A DNA stretch of 64,000 nt from Poecilobothrus nobilitatus (lineage: Eukaryota; Arthropoda; Insecta; Diptera; Dolichopodidae). The translations under genes were made by a program, and so were the position numbers. Below are positions 30,670-44,843 of the stretch, piece after piece. Under the pieces are notes generated by a model. That model was not told where the DNA came from, did no database searches, and saw nothing but the letters and a program-made list of their open reading frames with translations. Position 1 is the stretch's first letter. Each line of letters opens with the position of its first letter. The stretch spans positions 124,001-188,000 of the forward strand of contig CAMUPU010000001.1 of NCBI GenBank assembly GCA_947095535.1, in the 5' to 3' direction.

Positions 30670-33600
30670 TTTTTTCTAAATACATAAATAAAATTTTAAA
30701 ATATAGTTTGTATGGTAGGAAATAAAAATTTCACAATATAACTGAATATAAACATTCAGATTTTAGTGAAGGGTTTGGTGCAGTGCAGTGAGTGGCCTAT
30801 TCATAAACTGCGAAGTTTTGAGTTTTGCAAGTTCGTTGCAATTCTAATTTTTTTTTTTTTGTTGTTTTTCTGATATTTTCATATCATCATATCATTATAT
30901 TTAATCTGTAAATGACAGACATTTAAAACCCTTTTACTCAATGATTTACCAACCAACATTCATTTTTTTCTTTTCAAATGATAAATAGTCAGTACAGCAA
31001 TCTTACAAGATTAATATTTTTCCAACATTTTCTGATTTTCATTAATAATTTTCCATTTTTATAAAAAACCCATGTAAAGTATATACATATGTATCATATA
31101 GTATGTATAATCTATACAAATAATATACATATTCAAAAATGACGCTCTTTTATTCCGTTGAATTTCAAATTTTGCTTTTTTGTTTTTGCTTATTGTTTTT
31201 TTTTCTAAATACATAAATAAAATTTTAAAATATAGTTTGTATGGTAGGAAATAAAAATATCACAATATAACTGAATATAAACATTCGGATTTTAGTGAAG
31301 GGTTTGGTGCAGTGCAGTGAGTGGCCTATTCGTAAACTGCGAAGTTTTGAGTTTTGCAAGTTCGATGCAATTCTATTTTTTTTTTTTTTTTTGTTGTTTT
31401 TCTGATATTTTCATATCATCATATCATAATATTTAATCTGTAAATGACAGACATTTAAAACCCTTTTACTCAATGATTTACCAACCAACATTCATTTTTT
31501 TCTTTTCAAATGATAAATAGTCAGTACAGCAATCTTACAAGATTAATATTTTTCCTACATTTTCTGATTTGCATTAATAATTTTGCATTTTTATAAAAAA
31601 TCCATGTAAAGTATATATATATGTAGCATATAGCATGTATAATCTATACCTATAATATACATATTAAAATACGACGCTCTTTTATTCCGTTGAATTTTAA
31701 ATTTTGCTTTTTTGTTTTTGCTTTTTGTTTTTTTCCTAAATACATAAAAAAAATTTTAAAATACAGTTTGTATGGTAGGAAATAAAAATTTCACAATATA
31801 ACTGAATATAAACTTTCAGATTTTAGTGAAGGGTTTGGTGCAGTGGTAGAGTGGCCGATTCGTACACTTCGAACTTTTGAGTTTTGCAAGTTCGATGCAA
31901 TTCTATTTTTTTTTTTTTTGGTTGTTTTTCTGATATTTTCATATCATCATATCATAATATTTGATCTGCAAATGACAGACATTTAAAACCCTTTTACTCA
32001 ATGATTTACCAACCAACTTATATTTTTTTCTTCTTACATGATAAATATTCAGTACAGCCATCTTACAAGATTAATATTTTTCCAAAAATTTTCTGATTTT
32101 CATTAATAATTTTCCATTTTTATAAAAAACCCATGTAAAGTATATACATATGTATAATATAGCATGTATAATCTATACCTATAATATACATATTCAAAAA
32201 CGACGCTTTTTTATTCCGTTGAATTTTAAATTTTGCTTTTTTGTTTTTGCTTTTTGTTTTTTTTCTAAATACATAAAAAAAGTTTTAAAATATAGTTTGT
32301 ATGGTAGGAAATAAAAATTTCACAATATAATTGAATATAAACATTCATATTTCAGTGAAGGGTTTGGTGCAGTGGTAAAGTGGCCGACTCGTAAACTTCG
32401 AAGTTTTGAGTATTGCAAGTTCGATGCAATTCTATTTTTTTTTTTGGTTGTTTTTCTGATATTTTCATATCATCATATCATAATATTTGATCTGCAAATG
32501 ACAGACATTTAAAACCCTTTTACTCAATGATTTACCAACCAACTTTCATTTTTTTCTTCTTACATGATAAATATTCAGTACAGCCATCTTACAAGATTAA
32601 TATTTTTCCAAAATTTTCTGATTTTCATTAATAATTTTCATTTTTATAAAAAACTCAAGTAAAGTATATAGATATGTATCATTTAGCATGTATAATCTAT
32701 ACCTATAATGTACATATTCAAATACGACGCTCTTTTATTCCGTTGAATTTTAAATTTTGCTTTTTTCTTTTTGCTTTTTGTTTTTTTTCTAAATACATAC
32801 ATAAAATTTTAAAATATAGTTTGTATGGTAGGAAATAAAACTTTCACAATATAACTGAATATAAACATTCAGATTTTAGTGAAGGGTTTGGCTTCAGTGC
32901 AGTGAGTGGCCGATTCGTAAACTTCGAAGTTTTGAGTTTTACAAGTTCGATGCAATTCTATTTTTTTTTTTTCTTTTGTTGTTTTTCTGATATTTTCGTA
33001 TCATCATATCATAATATTTAATCTGTAAATGACAGCATTTAAAACCCTTTTACTCAATGATTTACCAATCAACTTTCATTTTTTTCTTTTTAAATGATAA
33101 ACATTCAGTACAGGCATCTTACAAGATTAATATTTTTCCAAAATTTTCTGATTTTCATTAATAATTTTCCATTTTTATAAAAATCCCATGTAAAGTATAT
33201 ACATATGTATCATATAGTATGTATAATCTATACCTATAATATACATATTCAAAAATGACACTCTTTTATTTCGTTGAATTTTAAATTTTGCTTTTTTGTT
33301 TTTGCTTTTTTTTTTTTTTTCTAAATACATAAATAAAATTTTAAAATATAGTTTGTATGGTAGGAAATAAAAATTTCACAATATAACTGAATATAAACAT
33401 TCGAATTTTAGTGAAGGTTTTGGCTGCAGTGCAGTGAGTGGCCTATTTGTAAACTTCGAAGTTTTGAGTTTTGCAAGTGCGATGCAATTCTATTTTTTTA
33501 TTTTTTTTGGTTGTTTTTCTGATATTTTCATATCATCATATTATAATATTTAATCTGTAAATGACAGACATTTACAACCCTTTTACTCAATGATTTACCA

Positions 33601-36600
33601 ACCAACTTTCATTTTTTTTCTTTTTAAATGATAAATATTCAGTACAGCCATCTTACAAGATTAATATTTTTCCAAAATTTTCTGAATTTCATTAATAATT
33701 TTTCATTTTTATAAAAAACCCATGTAAAGTATATACATATGTATCATATACTATGTATAATCTATACCAATAATATACATATTCAAAAATGACGCTCTTT
33801 TATTCCGTTGAATTTTAAATTTTGCTTTTTTAAATAAAATTTTAAAATAAAGTTTGTATGGTAGGAAATAAAAATTTCACAATATAACTGAATATAAACA
33901 TTCAGATTTTAGTGAAGGGTTTTGTGCAGTGCAGTGAGAAGCCTATTCGTAAACTGCGAAGTTTTGAGTTTTGCAAGTTCGATGCAATTCTATTTTTTAT
34001 TTTTTGTTGTTTTTCTGATATTTTCATATCATCATATCATAATATTTAATCTGTAAATGACAGACATGTAAAACCCTTTTACTCAATGATTTACCAACCA
34101 ACATTCATTTTTTGCTTTTCAAATGATAAATAGTCAGTACAGCAATCTTACAAGATTAATATTTTTCCAACATTTTCTGATTTTCATTAATAATTTTCCA
34201 TTTTTATAAAAAACCCATGTAAAGTATATACATATGTATCATATAGCATGTATAATCTATACCTATAATATACATATTCAAATACGATGCTTTTTTATTT
34301 CGTTGAATTTTAAATTTTGCGTTTTTGTTTTTGCTTTTTGGTTTTTTTCTAAATACATAAAAAAAATTTTAAAATATAGTTTGTATGGTAGGAAATAAAA
34401 ATTTCACAATACAACTGAATATAAACTTTCAGATTTTAGTGAAGGGTTTGGTGCAGTGGTAGAGTGGCCGATTCGTACACTTCGAACTTTTGAGTTTTGC
34501 AAGTTCGATGCAATTCTATTTTTATTTTTTTTTGCTTGTTTTTCTGATATTTTCATATCATCATATCATAATATTTGATCTGCAAATGACAGACATTTAA
34601 AACTCTTTTACTCAATCATTTACCAACCAACTTTCATTTTTTTCTTACATGATAAATATTCAGTACAGGCATCTTACAAGATTAATATTTTTCCAAAATT
34701 TTCTGATTTTCATTAATAATTTTCCATTTTTATAAAAAACCCATGTAAAGTATATATATATGTATAATATAGCATGTATAATCTATACCTATAATATACA
34801 TATTCAAATACGATGCTCTTTTATTTCGTTGAATTTTAAATTTTGCTTTTTTGTTTTTGCTTTTTGTTTTTTTTTCTAAATACATAAATAAAATTTTAAA
34901 ATATAGTTTGTATGGTAGGAAATAAAAATTTCACAATATAACTGAATATAAACATTCAGATTTTAGTGAAGGGTTTGGTGCAGTGCAGTGAGTGGCCTAT
35001 TCATAAACTGCGAAGTTTTGAGTTTTGCAAGTTCGATGCAATTCTATTTATTTTTTTTTGTTGTTTTTCTGATATTTTCATATCATCATATCATAATATT
35101 TAATCTGTAAATGACAGACATTTAAAACCCTTTTACTCAATGATTTACCAACCAACATTCATTTTTTTCTTTTCAAATGATAAATAGCCAGTACAGCAAT
35201 CTTACAAGATTAATATTTTTCCAACATTTTCTGATTTTCATTAATAATTTTCCATTTTTATAACAAACCCATGTAAAGTATATACATATGTATCATATAG
35301 TATGTATAATCTATACCAATAATATACATATTCAAAAATGACGCTCTTTTATTCCGTTGAATTTCAAATTTTGCTTTTTTGTTTTTGCTTTTTGTTTTTT
35401 TTTCTAAATACATAAATAAAATTTTAAAATATAGTTTGTATAGTAGGAAATAAAAGTTTTACAATATAACTGAATATAAACACTCGTAGTTTAGTAAAGG
35501 GTTTGGCTGCAGTGCAGTGAGCGGCCGATTCGTAAACTTCGAAGTTTTGAGTTTTGCAAGTTCGATGCAATTCTATTTTTTTTTTTTTTGGTTGTTTTTC
35601 TGATATTTTCATATCATCGTATCATAATATTTGATCTGCAAATGACAGACATTTAAAACCCTTTTACTCAATGATTTACCAACCAACTTAGATTTTTTTC
35701 TTCTTACATGATAAATATTCAGTACAGCCATCTTACAAGATTAATATTTTTCCAAAATTTTCTGATTTTCATTAATAATTTTCCATTTTTATAAAAAACC
35801 CATGTAAAGTATATACATATGTATAATATAGCATGTATAATCTATACCTATAATATACATATTCAAAAACGACGTTTTTTTATTCCGTTGAATTTTAAAT
35901 TTTGCTTTTTTGTTTTTGCTTTTTGTTCTTTTTCATACATAAATAAAATTTTAAAATATAGTTTGTATGGTAGGAAATAAAAATTTCACAATATAATTGA
36001 ATATAAACATTCATATTTTAGTGAAGGGTTTGGTGCAGTGGTAGAGTGGCCGATTCGTAAACTTCGAAGTTTTGAGTATTGCAAGTTCGATGCAATTCTA
36101 TTTTTTTTTTTTTTTGCTTGTTTTTCTGATATTTTCATATCATCATATCATAATATTTGATCTGCAAATGACAGACATTTAAAACCCTTTTACTCAATGA
36201 TTTACCAACCAACTTTCATTTTTTTCTTCTTACATGATAAATATTCAGTACAGCCATCTTACAAGATTAATATTTTTCCAAAATTTTCTGATTTTCAGTA
36301 ATAATTTTCCATTTTTATAAAAATCCCATGTAAATTATATACATATGTATCATATAGTATGTATAATCTATACCTATAATATACATATTCAAACGACGCT
36401 CTTTTATTCCGTTGAATTTTAAATTTTGCTTTTTTGTTTTTACTTTTTGTTTTTTTTCTAAATACATAAATAAAATTTTAAAATATAGTTTGTATAGTAG
36501 GAAATAAAAATTTTACAATATAACTGAATATAAACACTCGGAGTTTAGTAAAGGGTTTGGCTGCAGTGCAGTGAGCGGCCGATTCGTAAACTTCGAAGTT

Positions 36601-36639
36601 TTGAGTTTTGCAAGTTCGATGCAATTCTATTTTTTTTTT
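30670..36639. repeat. Satellite array, subfamily A, block 3
   Basis: About 11 monomers. One is shortened near 33830, where GCTTTTTTAAATAAAATTTT lacks the usual GTTTTTGCTTTTTG stretch. The block ends inside a T-run, where a foreign insert begins. Confidence 0.9.
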
Positions 36640-39600
36640 GTACCGACCGCATACATTAATGTATAAGGTAGGTATTGTTTTCATACTAAAAATTTGTACC
36701 CGAGATTTTCGCAAAAATGCACTACTTCGGTGTGGAGAAGGCTGTAAAAAAATGTTCAACATGATGTCCGTCTGTGTGTGTGTGTATGGGTGCGTGTGTG
36801 GGTACGTCTGTGGGCACGTGTACAGCTTAAACGACTGAGCGGAATTTTTTGAAATTTCATATCTAAGGTTTTGACGTAAATATCTCGGATTGATAAGCTT
36901 TTGGAGCAAATCGGACAACCGCAAGTGGTAGTTTACTAGTGTACTTTTTAAGTTTTTTATGAATATTTCGTAACAGAAAAATTTTGTGAGAAAAATTATT
37001 GAGAAAAAGTTGTTACACAAGTAAAGAGGAACAATTTTGCCATAGAACATTTTTGATCCGACTAACTTTAACTTTTATTTAATTTTTTTTTCTAAATTCA
37101 AATTTCATACGTAACACTCCATATGAATTTATATGAGCAATTTTTTTTTGTTTTTTTTTTATATCTCTAAAAATTTTTATACATATATATGTATGTACTT
37201 ATATCTATGCCAATGCATATTTATTCATTTGTTGATGACATAAAATTGAATCGGTAAAATTTTTGTTAGTAAATTTAATATTAATCTTATGTTTGTTTTG
37301 TATTTGTTTACAGTTCTTATTATTTTTTACTTTTAATATTATTTTTTGAATGAAAAAAAAATTATGTATCTGCATTACAATCATAATAATAATAAATGGA
37401 TGTATGAATGAATGTACATATATTTTTACGATTTCATTGCATATAATTATTTTTATTGAATAAAACAAAATGTTATTAAATTATTTGAAGTTATTTTGCT
37501 TTGATATAAATTATTATGTAAAAAATCTATAAATTTTGGCATTGTACTTTTTGTGTAGTGGCGGTTGGTCATGAGGTGGAGACAGATGATTTTTTTTGGT
37601 TGTTCTTCTGATATTTTCATATCATCATATCATAATATTTAATCTGTAAATGACAGACATTTAAAACCCTTTTACTAAATGATTTACCAACCATCTTTCA
37701 TTTTTTTCCTTTTAAATGATAAATATTCAGTACAGCAATCTTACAAGATTAATATTTTTCCAAAATTTTCTGATTTTCATTAATAATTTTCCATTTTTAT
37801 AAAAAACCCATGTAAAGTATATATATATGTATCATATAGTATGTATAATCTATACCTATAATATACATATTCAAATAAGATGCTCTTTTATTCCGCTGAA
37901 TTTTAAATTTTGCTTTTTTGTTTTTGCTTTTTGTTTTTTTTCTAAATACATAAATAAATTTTTAAAATATAGTTTGTATGGTAGGAAATAAAAATTTCAC
38001 AATATAACTGAATATAAACATTCAGATTTTAGTGAAGGGTTTGGTGCAGTGGTAGAGTGGCCGATTCGTAAACTTCGAAGTTTTGAGTTTTGCAATTTCA
38101 ATGCAATTCTTTTTTTTTTTTTTTTTGGTTGTTTTTTTGATATTTTCATTTCATCCATATCATAATATTTAATCTGTAAATGACAGACATTTAAAACCCT
38201 TTTACTCAATGATTTACTAACCAACTTTCCTTTTTTTCTTTTTAAATGATAAATATTCAGTACAGCCATCTTACAAGATTAATATTTTTCCAAAATTTTC
38301 TGATTTTCATTAATAATTTTCCATTTTTATAAAAAATCCATGTAAAGTATATACATATGTATCATATTGTATGTATAATCTATACCTATAATATATATAT
38401 GCAAACACGACGCTTTTTTATTCCGTTGAATTTTAAATTTTGCTTTTTTGTTTTTGCTTTTTGTTTTTTTTCTAAATACATAAAAAAAGTTTTAAAATAT
38501 AGTTTGTATGGTAGGAAATAAAAATTTCACAATATAATTGAATATAAACATTCATATTTCAGTGAAGGGTTTGGTGCAGTGGTAAAGTGGCCGACTCGTA
38601 AACTTCGAAGTTTTGAGTATTGCAAGTTCGATGCAATTCTATTTTTTTTTTTGGTTGTTTTTCTGATATTTTCATATCATCATATCATAATATTTGATCT
38701 GCAAATGACAGACATTTAAAACCCTTTTACTCAATGATTTACCAACCAACTTTCATTTTTTTCTTCTTACATGATAAATATTCAGTACAGCCATCTTACA
38801 AGATTAATATTTTTCCAAAATTTTCTGATTTTCATTAATAATTTTCATTTTTATAAAAAACTCAAGTAAAGTATATAGATATGTATCATTTAGCATGTAT
38901 AATCTATACCTATAATGTACATATTCAAATACGACGCTCTTTTATTCCGTTGAATTTTAAATTTTGCTTTTTTCTTTTTGCTTTTTGTTTTTTTTCTAAA
39001 TACATACATAAAATTTTAAAATATAGTTTGTATGGTAGGAAATAAAACTTTCACAATATAACTGAATATAAACATTCAGATTTTAGTGAAGGGTTTGGCT
39101 TCAGTGCAGTGAGTGGCCGATTCGTAAACTTCGAAGTTTTGAGTTTTACAAGTTCGATGCAATTCTATTTTTTTTTTTTCTTTTGTTGTTTTTCTGATAT
39201 TTTCGTATCATCATATCATAATATTTAATCTGTAAATGACAGCATTTAAAACCCTTTTACTCAATGATTTACCAATCAACTTTCATTTTTTTCTTTTTAA
39301 ATGATAAACATTCAGTACAGGCATCTTACAAGATTAATATTTTTCCAAAATTTTCTGATTTTCATTAATAATTTTCCATTTTTATAAAAATCCCATGTAA
39401 AGTATATACATATGTATCATATAGTATGTATAATCTATACCTATAATATACATATTCAAAAATGACACTCTTTTATTTCGTTGAATTTTAAATTTTGCTT
39501 TTTTGTTTTTGCTTTTTTTTTTTTTTTCTAAATACATAAATAAAATTTTAAAATATAGTTTGTATGGTAGGAAATAAAAATTTCACAATATAACTGAATA

Positions 39601-42510
39601 TAAACATTCGAATTTTAGTGAAGGTTTTGGCTGCAGTGCAGTGAGTGGCCTATTTGTAAACTTCGAAGTTTTGAGTTTTGCAAGTGCGATGCAATTCTAT
39701 TTTTTTATTTTTTTTGGTTGTTTTTCTGATATTTTCATATCATCATATTATAATATTTAATCTGTAAATGACAGACATTTACAACCCTTTTACTCAATGA
39801 TTTACCAACCAACTTTCATTTTTTTTCTTTTTAAATGATAAATATTCAGTACAGCCATCTTACAAGATTAATATTTTTCCAAAATTTTCTGAATTTCATT
39901 AATAATTTTCCATTTTTATAAAAAACCCATGTAAAGTATATACATATGTATCATATACTATGTATAATCTATACCAATAATATACATATTCAAAAATGAC
40001 GCTCTTTTATTCCGTTGAATTTTAAATTTTGCTTTTTTAAATAAAATTTTAAAATAAAGTTTGTATGGTAGGAAATAAAAATTTCACAATATAACTGAAT
40101 ATAAACATTCAGATTTTAGTGAAGGGTTTTGTGCAGTGCAGTGAGAAGCCTATTCGTAAACTGCGAAGTTTTGAGTTTTGCAAGTTCGATGCAATTCTAT
40201 TTTTTATTTTTTGTTGTTTTTCTGATATTTTCATATCATCATATCATAATATTTAATCTGTAAATGACAGACATGTAAAACCCTTTTACTCAATGATTTA
40301 CCAACCAACATTCATTTTTTGCTTTTCAAATGATAAATAGTCAGTACAGCAATCTTACAAGATTAATATTTTTCCAACATTTTCTGATTTTCATTAATAA
40401 TTTTCCATTTTTATAAAAAACCCATGTAAAGTATATACATATGTATAATATAGCATGTATAATCTATACCTATAATATACATATTCAAATACGATGCTTT
40501 TTTATTTCGTTGAATTTTAAATTTTGCGTTTTTGTTTTTGCTTTTTGGTTTTTTTCTAAATACATAAAAAAAATTTTAAAATATAGTTTGTATGGTAGGA
40601 AATAAAAATTTCACAATACAACTGAATATAAACTTTCAGATTTTAGTGAAGGGTTTGGTGCAGTGGTAGAGTGGCCGATTCGTACACTTCGAACTTTTGA
40701 GTTTTGCAAGTTCGATGCAATTCTATTTTTATTTTTTTTTGCTTGTTTTTCTGATATTTTCATATCATCATATCATAATATTTGATCTGCAAATGACAGA
40801 CATTTAAAACTCTTTTACTCAATCATTTACCAACCAACTTTCATTTTTTTCTTACATGATAAATATTCAGTACAGGCATCTTACAAGATTAATATTTTTC
40901 CAAAATTTTCTGATTTTCATTAATAATTTTCCATTTTTATAAAAAACCCATGTAGAGTATATATATATGTATAATATAGCATGTATAATCTATACCTATA
41001 ATATACATATTCAAATACGATGCTCTTTTATTTCGTTGAATTTTAAATTTTGCTTTTTTGTTTTTGCTTTTTGTTTTTTTTTCTAAATACATAAATAAAA
41101 TTTTAAAATATAGTTTGTATGGTAGGAAATAAAAATTTCACAATATAACTGAATATAAACATTCAGATTTTAGTGAAGGGTTTGGTGCAGTGCAGTGAGT
41201 GGCCTATTCATAAACTGCGAAGTTTTGAGTTTTGCAAGTTCGATGCAATTCTATTTATTTTTTTTTGTTGTTTTTCTGATATTTTCATATCATCATATCA
41301 TAATATTTAATCTGTAAATGACAGACATTTAAAACCCTTTTACTCAATGATTTACCAACCAACATTCATTTTTTTCTTTTCAAATGATAAATAGCCAGTA
41401 CAGCAATCTTACAAGATTAATATTTTTCCAACATTTTCTGATTTTCATTAATAATTTTCCATTTTTATAACAAACCCATGTAAAGTATATACATATGTAT
41501 CATATAGTATGTATAATCTATACCAATAATATACATATTCAAAAATGACGCTCTTTTATTCCGTTGAATTTCAAATTTTGCTTTTTTGTTTTTGCTTTTT
41601 GTTTTTTTTTCTAAATACATAAATAAAATTTTAAAATATAGTTTGTATAGTAGGAAATAAAAATTTCACAATATAATTGAATATAAACATTCACATTTTA
41701 GTGAAGGGTTTGGTGCAGTGGTAGAGTGGCCGATTCGTAAACTTCGAAGTTTTGAGTTTTGCAAGTTCGATGCAATTCTATTTTTTTTTTTTTTGGTTGT
41801 TTTTCTGATATTTTCATATCATCGTATCATAATATTTGATCTGCAAATGACAGACATTTAAAACCCTTTTACTCAATGATTTACCAACCAACTTAGATTT
41901 TTTTCTTCTTACATGATAAATATTCAGTACAGCCATCTTACAAGATTAATATTTTTCCAAAATTTTCTGATTTTCATTAATAATTTTCCATTTTTATAAA
42001 AAACCCATGTAAAGTATATACATATGTATAATATAGCATGTATAATCTATACCTATAATATACATATTCAAAAACGACGTTTTTTTATTCCGTTGAATTT
42101 TAAATTTTGCTTTTTTGTTTTTGCTTTTTGTTCTTTTTCATACATAAATAAAATTTTAAAATATAGTTTGTATGGTAGGAAATAAAAATTTCACAATATA
42201 ATTGAATATAAACATTCATATTTTAGTGAAGGGTTTGGTGCAGTGGTAGAGTGGCCGATTCGTAAACTTCGAAGTTTTGAGTATTGCAAGTTCGATGCAA
42301 TTCTATTTTTTTTTTTTTTTGCTTGTTTTTCTGATATTTTCATATCATCATATCATAATATTTGATCTGCAAATGACAGACATTTAAAACCCTTTTACTC
42401 AATGATTTACCAACCAACTTTCATTTTTTTCTTCTTACATGATAAATATTCAGTACAGCCATCTTACAAGATTAATATTTTTCCAAAATTTTCTGATTTT
42501 CAGTAATAAT
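32170..42510. repeat. Large duplication, offset about 6207
   Basis: About 32170-36305 recurs at about 38377-42510. Offsets: TGGCCGACTC 32381/38588 (6207), TAAATAAAAT 33831/40038 (6207), ATATCATCGT 35611/41816 (6205), CAGTAATAAT 36296/42501 (6205). The match is near-identical except for a patch of about 120 bp at 35440-35570 against 41645-41775. Combined with the 7254-bp offset of the next block, this forms a higher-order repeat. Confidence 0.85.
36640..37589. mobile_element. Unclassified 0.95-kb insert in the satellite T-run
   Basis: The insert lies between GCAATTCTATTTTTTTTT and TTTTTTTTGGTTG, that is, inside the T-run of a monomer. The left end GTACCGACCGC and the inverted right end (ACCAACCGCC read on the minus strand, near 37560-37570) share about 9 of 10 bases, a weak inverted repeat. 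It holds a GT-rich microsatellite (36772-36815) and an AT-rich right half. No protein domain is recognised. It could be a MITE or another non-autonomous element. Confidence 0.5.
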
Positions 42511-43893
42511 TTTCATTTTTATAAAAAACTCATGTAAAGTATATAGATATGTATCATTTAGCATGTATAATCTATACCTATAATGTACATATTCAAATAC
42601 GACGCTCTTTTATTCCGTTGAATTTTAAATTTTGCTTTTTTCTTTTTGCTTTTTGTTTTTTTTCTAAATACATAAATAGAATTTTAAAATATAGTTTGTA
42701 TGGTAGGAAATAAAAATTTCACAATATAATTGAATATAAACATTTAGAGTTTTGTGAAGAGTTTAGTGCAGTGGTAGAGTGGTCGATTCCTAAACTTCGC
42801 AGTTTTGAGTTTTGCAAGTTCGATGCAATTCTATTTTTTTTTTTGGTTATTTTTCTGATATTTTCATATCATCATATCATAATATTTAATCTGTAAATGA
42901 CAGACATTTACAACCCTTTTACTCAATGATTTACAAACCAACTTTCATTTTTTTCTTTTTAAATGATAAATACTCAGTACAGCCATCTTACAAGAATAAT
43001 ATTTTTCCAACATTTTCTGATTTTCATTAATAATTTTCCATTTTTAGAAGAAAATCCATGTAAAGTACATACATATGAATCATATAGTATGTATAATCTA
43101 TACCAATAATATACATATTCAAATACGACGCTCTTCTATTCCGTTGAATTTTAAATTTTGCTTTTTTGTTTTTGCTGTTTGTTTTTTTTCTAAATACATA
43201 AATAAAATTTTAAAATATAGTATGTATGGTAGGAAATAAAAATTTCACAATATAATTGAATATAAACATTCACATTTTAGTGAAGGGTTTGGTGCAGTGG
43301 TAGAGTGGCCGATTCGTAAACTTCGAAGTTTTGTGTTGTGCAAGTTCGATGCAATTCTATTTTTTTTTTTTTGGTTGTTTTTCTGATATTTTTATATCAT
43401 CATATCATAATATTTAATCTGTAACTGACAGACATTTAAAACCCTTTTACTCAATAATTTACCAACCAACTTTAATTTTTTTTTTTTAAATGATAGCATT
43501 CAGTACAGCCATCTACAAGATTAATATTTTTCCAAAATTTTCTGATTTTCATTAATAATTTTCCATTTTTATAAAAATCCCATGTAAATTATATACATAT
43601 GTATCATATAGTATGTATAATCTATACCTATAATATACATATTCAAACGACGCTCTTTTATTCCGTTGAATTTTAAATTTTGCTTTTTTGTTTTTACTTT
43701 TTGTTTTTTTTCTAAATACATAAATAAAATTTTAAAATATAGTTTGTATAGTAGGAAATAAAAATTTTACAATATAACTGAATATAAACACTCGGAGTTT
43801 AGTAAAGGGTTTGGCTGCAGTGCAGTGAGCGGCCGATTCGTAAACTTCGAAGTTTTGAGTTTTGCAAGTTCGATGCAATTCTATTTTTTTTTT
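37590..43893. repeat. Satellite array, subfamily A, block 4
   Basis: About 12 monomers between the two copies of the foreign insert. Most of the block repeats 32.2-36.3 kb. The final two monomers before 43.55 kb are the ones absent from the earlier copy. Confidence 0.9.
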
Positions 43894-44843
43894 GTACCGA
43901 CCGCATACATTAATGTATAAGGTAGGTATTGTTTTCATACTAAAAATTTGTACCCGAGATTTTCGCAAAAATGCACTACTTCGGTGTGGAGAAGGCTGTA
44001 AAAAAATGTTCAACATGATGTCCGTCTGTGTGTGTGTGTATGGGTGCGTGTGTGGGTACGTCTGTGGGCACGTGTACAGCTTAAACGACTGAGCGGAATT
44101 TTTTGAAATTTCATATCTAAGGTTTTGACGTAAATATCTCGGATTGATAAGCTTTTGGAGCAAATCGGACAACCGCAAGTGGTAGTTTACTAGTGTACTT
44201 TTTAAGTTTTTTATGAATATTTCGTAACAGAAAAATTTTGTGAGAAAAATTATTGAGAAAAAGTTGTTACACAAGTAAAGAGGAACAATTTTGCCATAGA
44301 ACATTTTTGATCCGACTAACTTTAACTTTTATTTAATTTTTTTTTCTAAATTCAAATTTCATACGTAACACTCCATATGAATTTATATGAGCAATTTTTT
44401 TTTGTTTTTTTTTTATATCTCTAAAAATTTTTATACATATATATGTATGTACTTATATCTATGCCAATGCATATTTATTCATTTGTTGATGACATAAAAT
44501 TGAATCGGTAAAATTTTTGTTAGTAAATTTAATATTAATCTTATGTTTGTTTTGTATTTGTTTACAGTTCTTATTATTTTTTACTTTTAATATTATTTTT
44601 TGAATGAAAAAAAAATTATGTATCTGCATTACAATCATAATAATAATAAATGGATGTATGAATGAATGTACATATATTTTTACGATTTCATTGCATATAA
44701 TTATTTTTATTGAATAAAACAAAATGTTATTAAATTATTTGAAGTTATTTTGCTTTGATATAAATTATTATGTAAAAAATCTATAAATTTTGGCATTGTA
44801 CTTTTTGTGTAGTGGCGGTTGGTCATGAGGTGGAGACAGATGA
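43894..44843. mobile_element. Second copy of the 0.95-kb insert
   Basis: This copy appears identical or nearly so to 36640-37589, at offset 7254 with the same flanks. It was copied with the surrounding satellite. Confidence 0.6.

Larger units (their letters stand above)
26711..33331. repeat. 3313-bp tandem duplication (transposon end plus five monomers)
   Basis: Copy 1 is about 26711-30018 and copy 2 about 30024-33331. Landmarks keep an offset of exactly 3313: TCTCTTTTTA 26711/30024, TATGGCAACA 26951/30264, AATGACACTC 29941/33254. The two copies look nearly identical over their whole length, much closer than neighbouring monomers are to each other, so the event is recent. The join near 30012-30023 is a T-rich stretch. 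Confidence 0.9.

Noticed and set aside
36478..37050. 190-codon minus-strand frame, repeated identically at 43732-44304
   Set aside because: It crosses the border between satellite monomer and insert, and its identical second copy follows from the 7254-bp duplication. No domain is seen.
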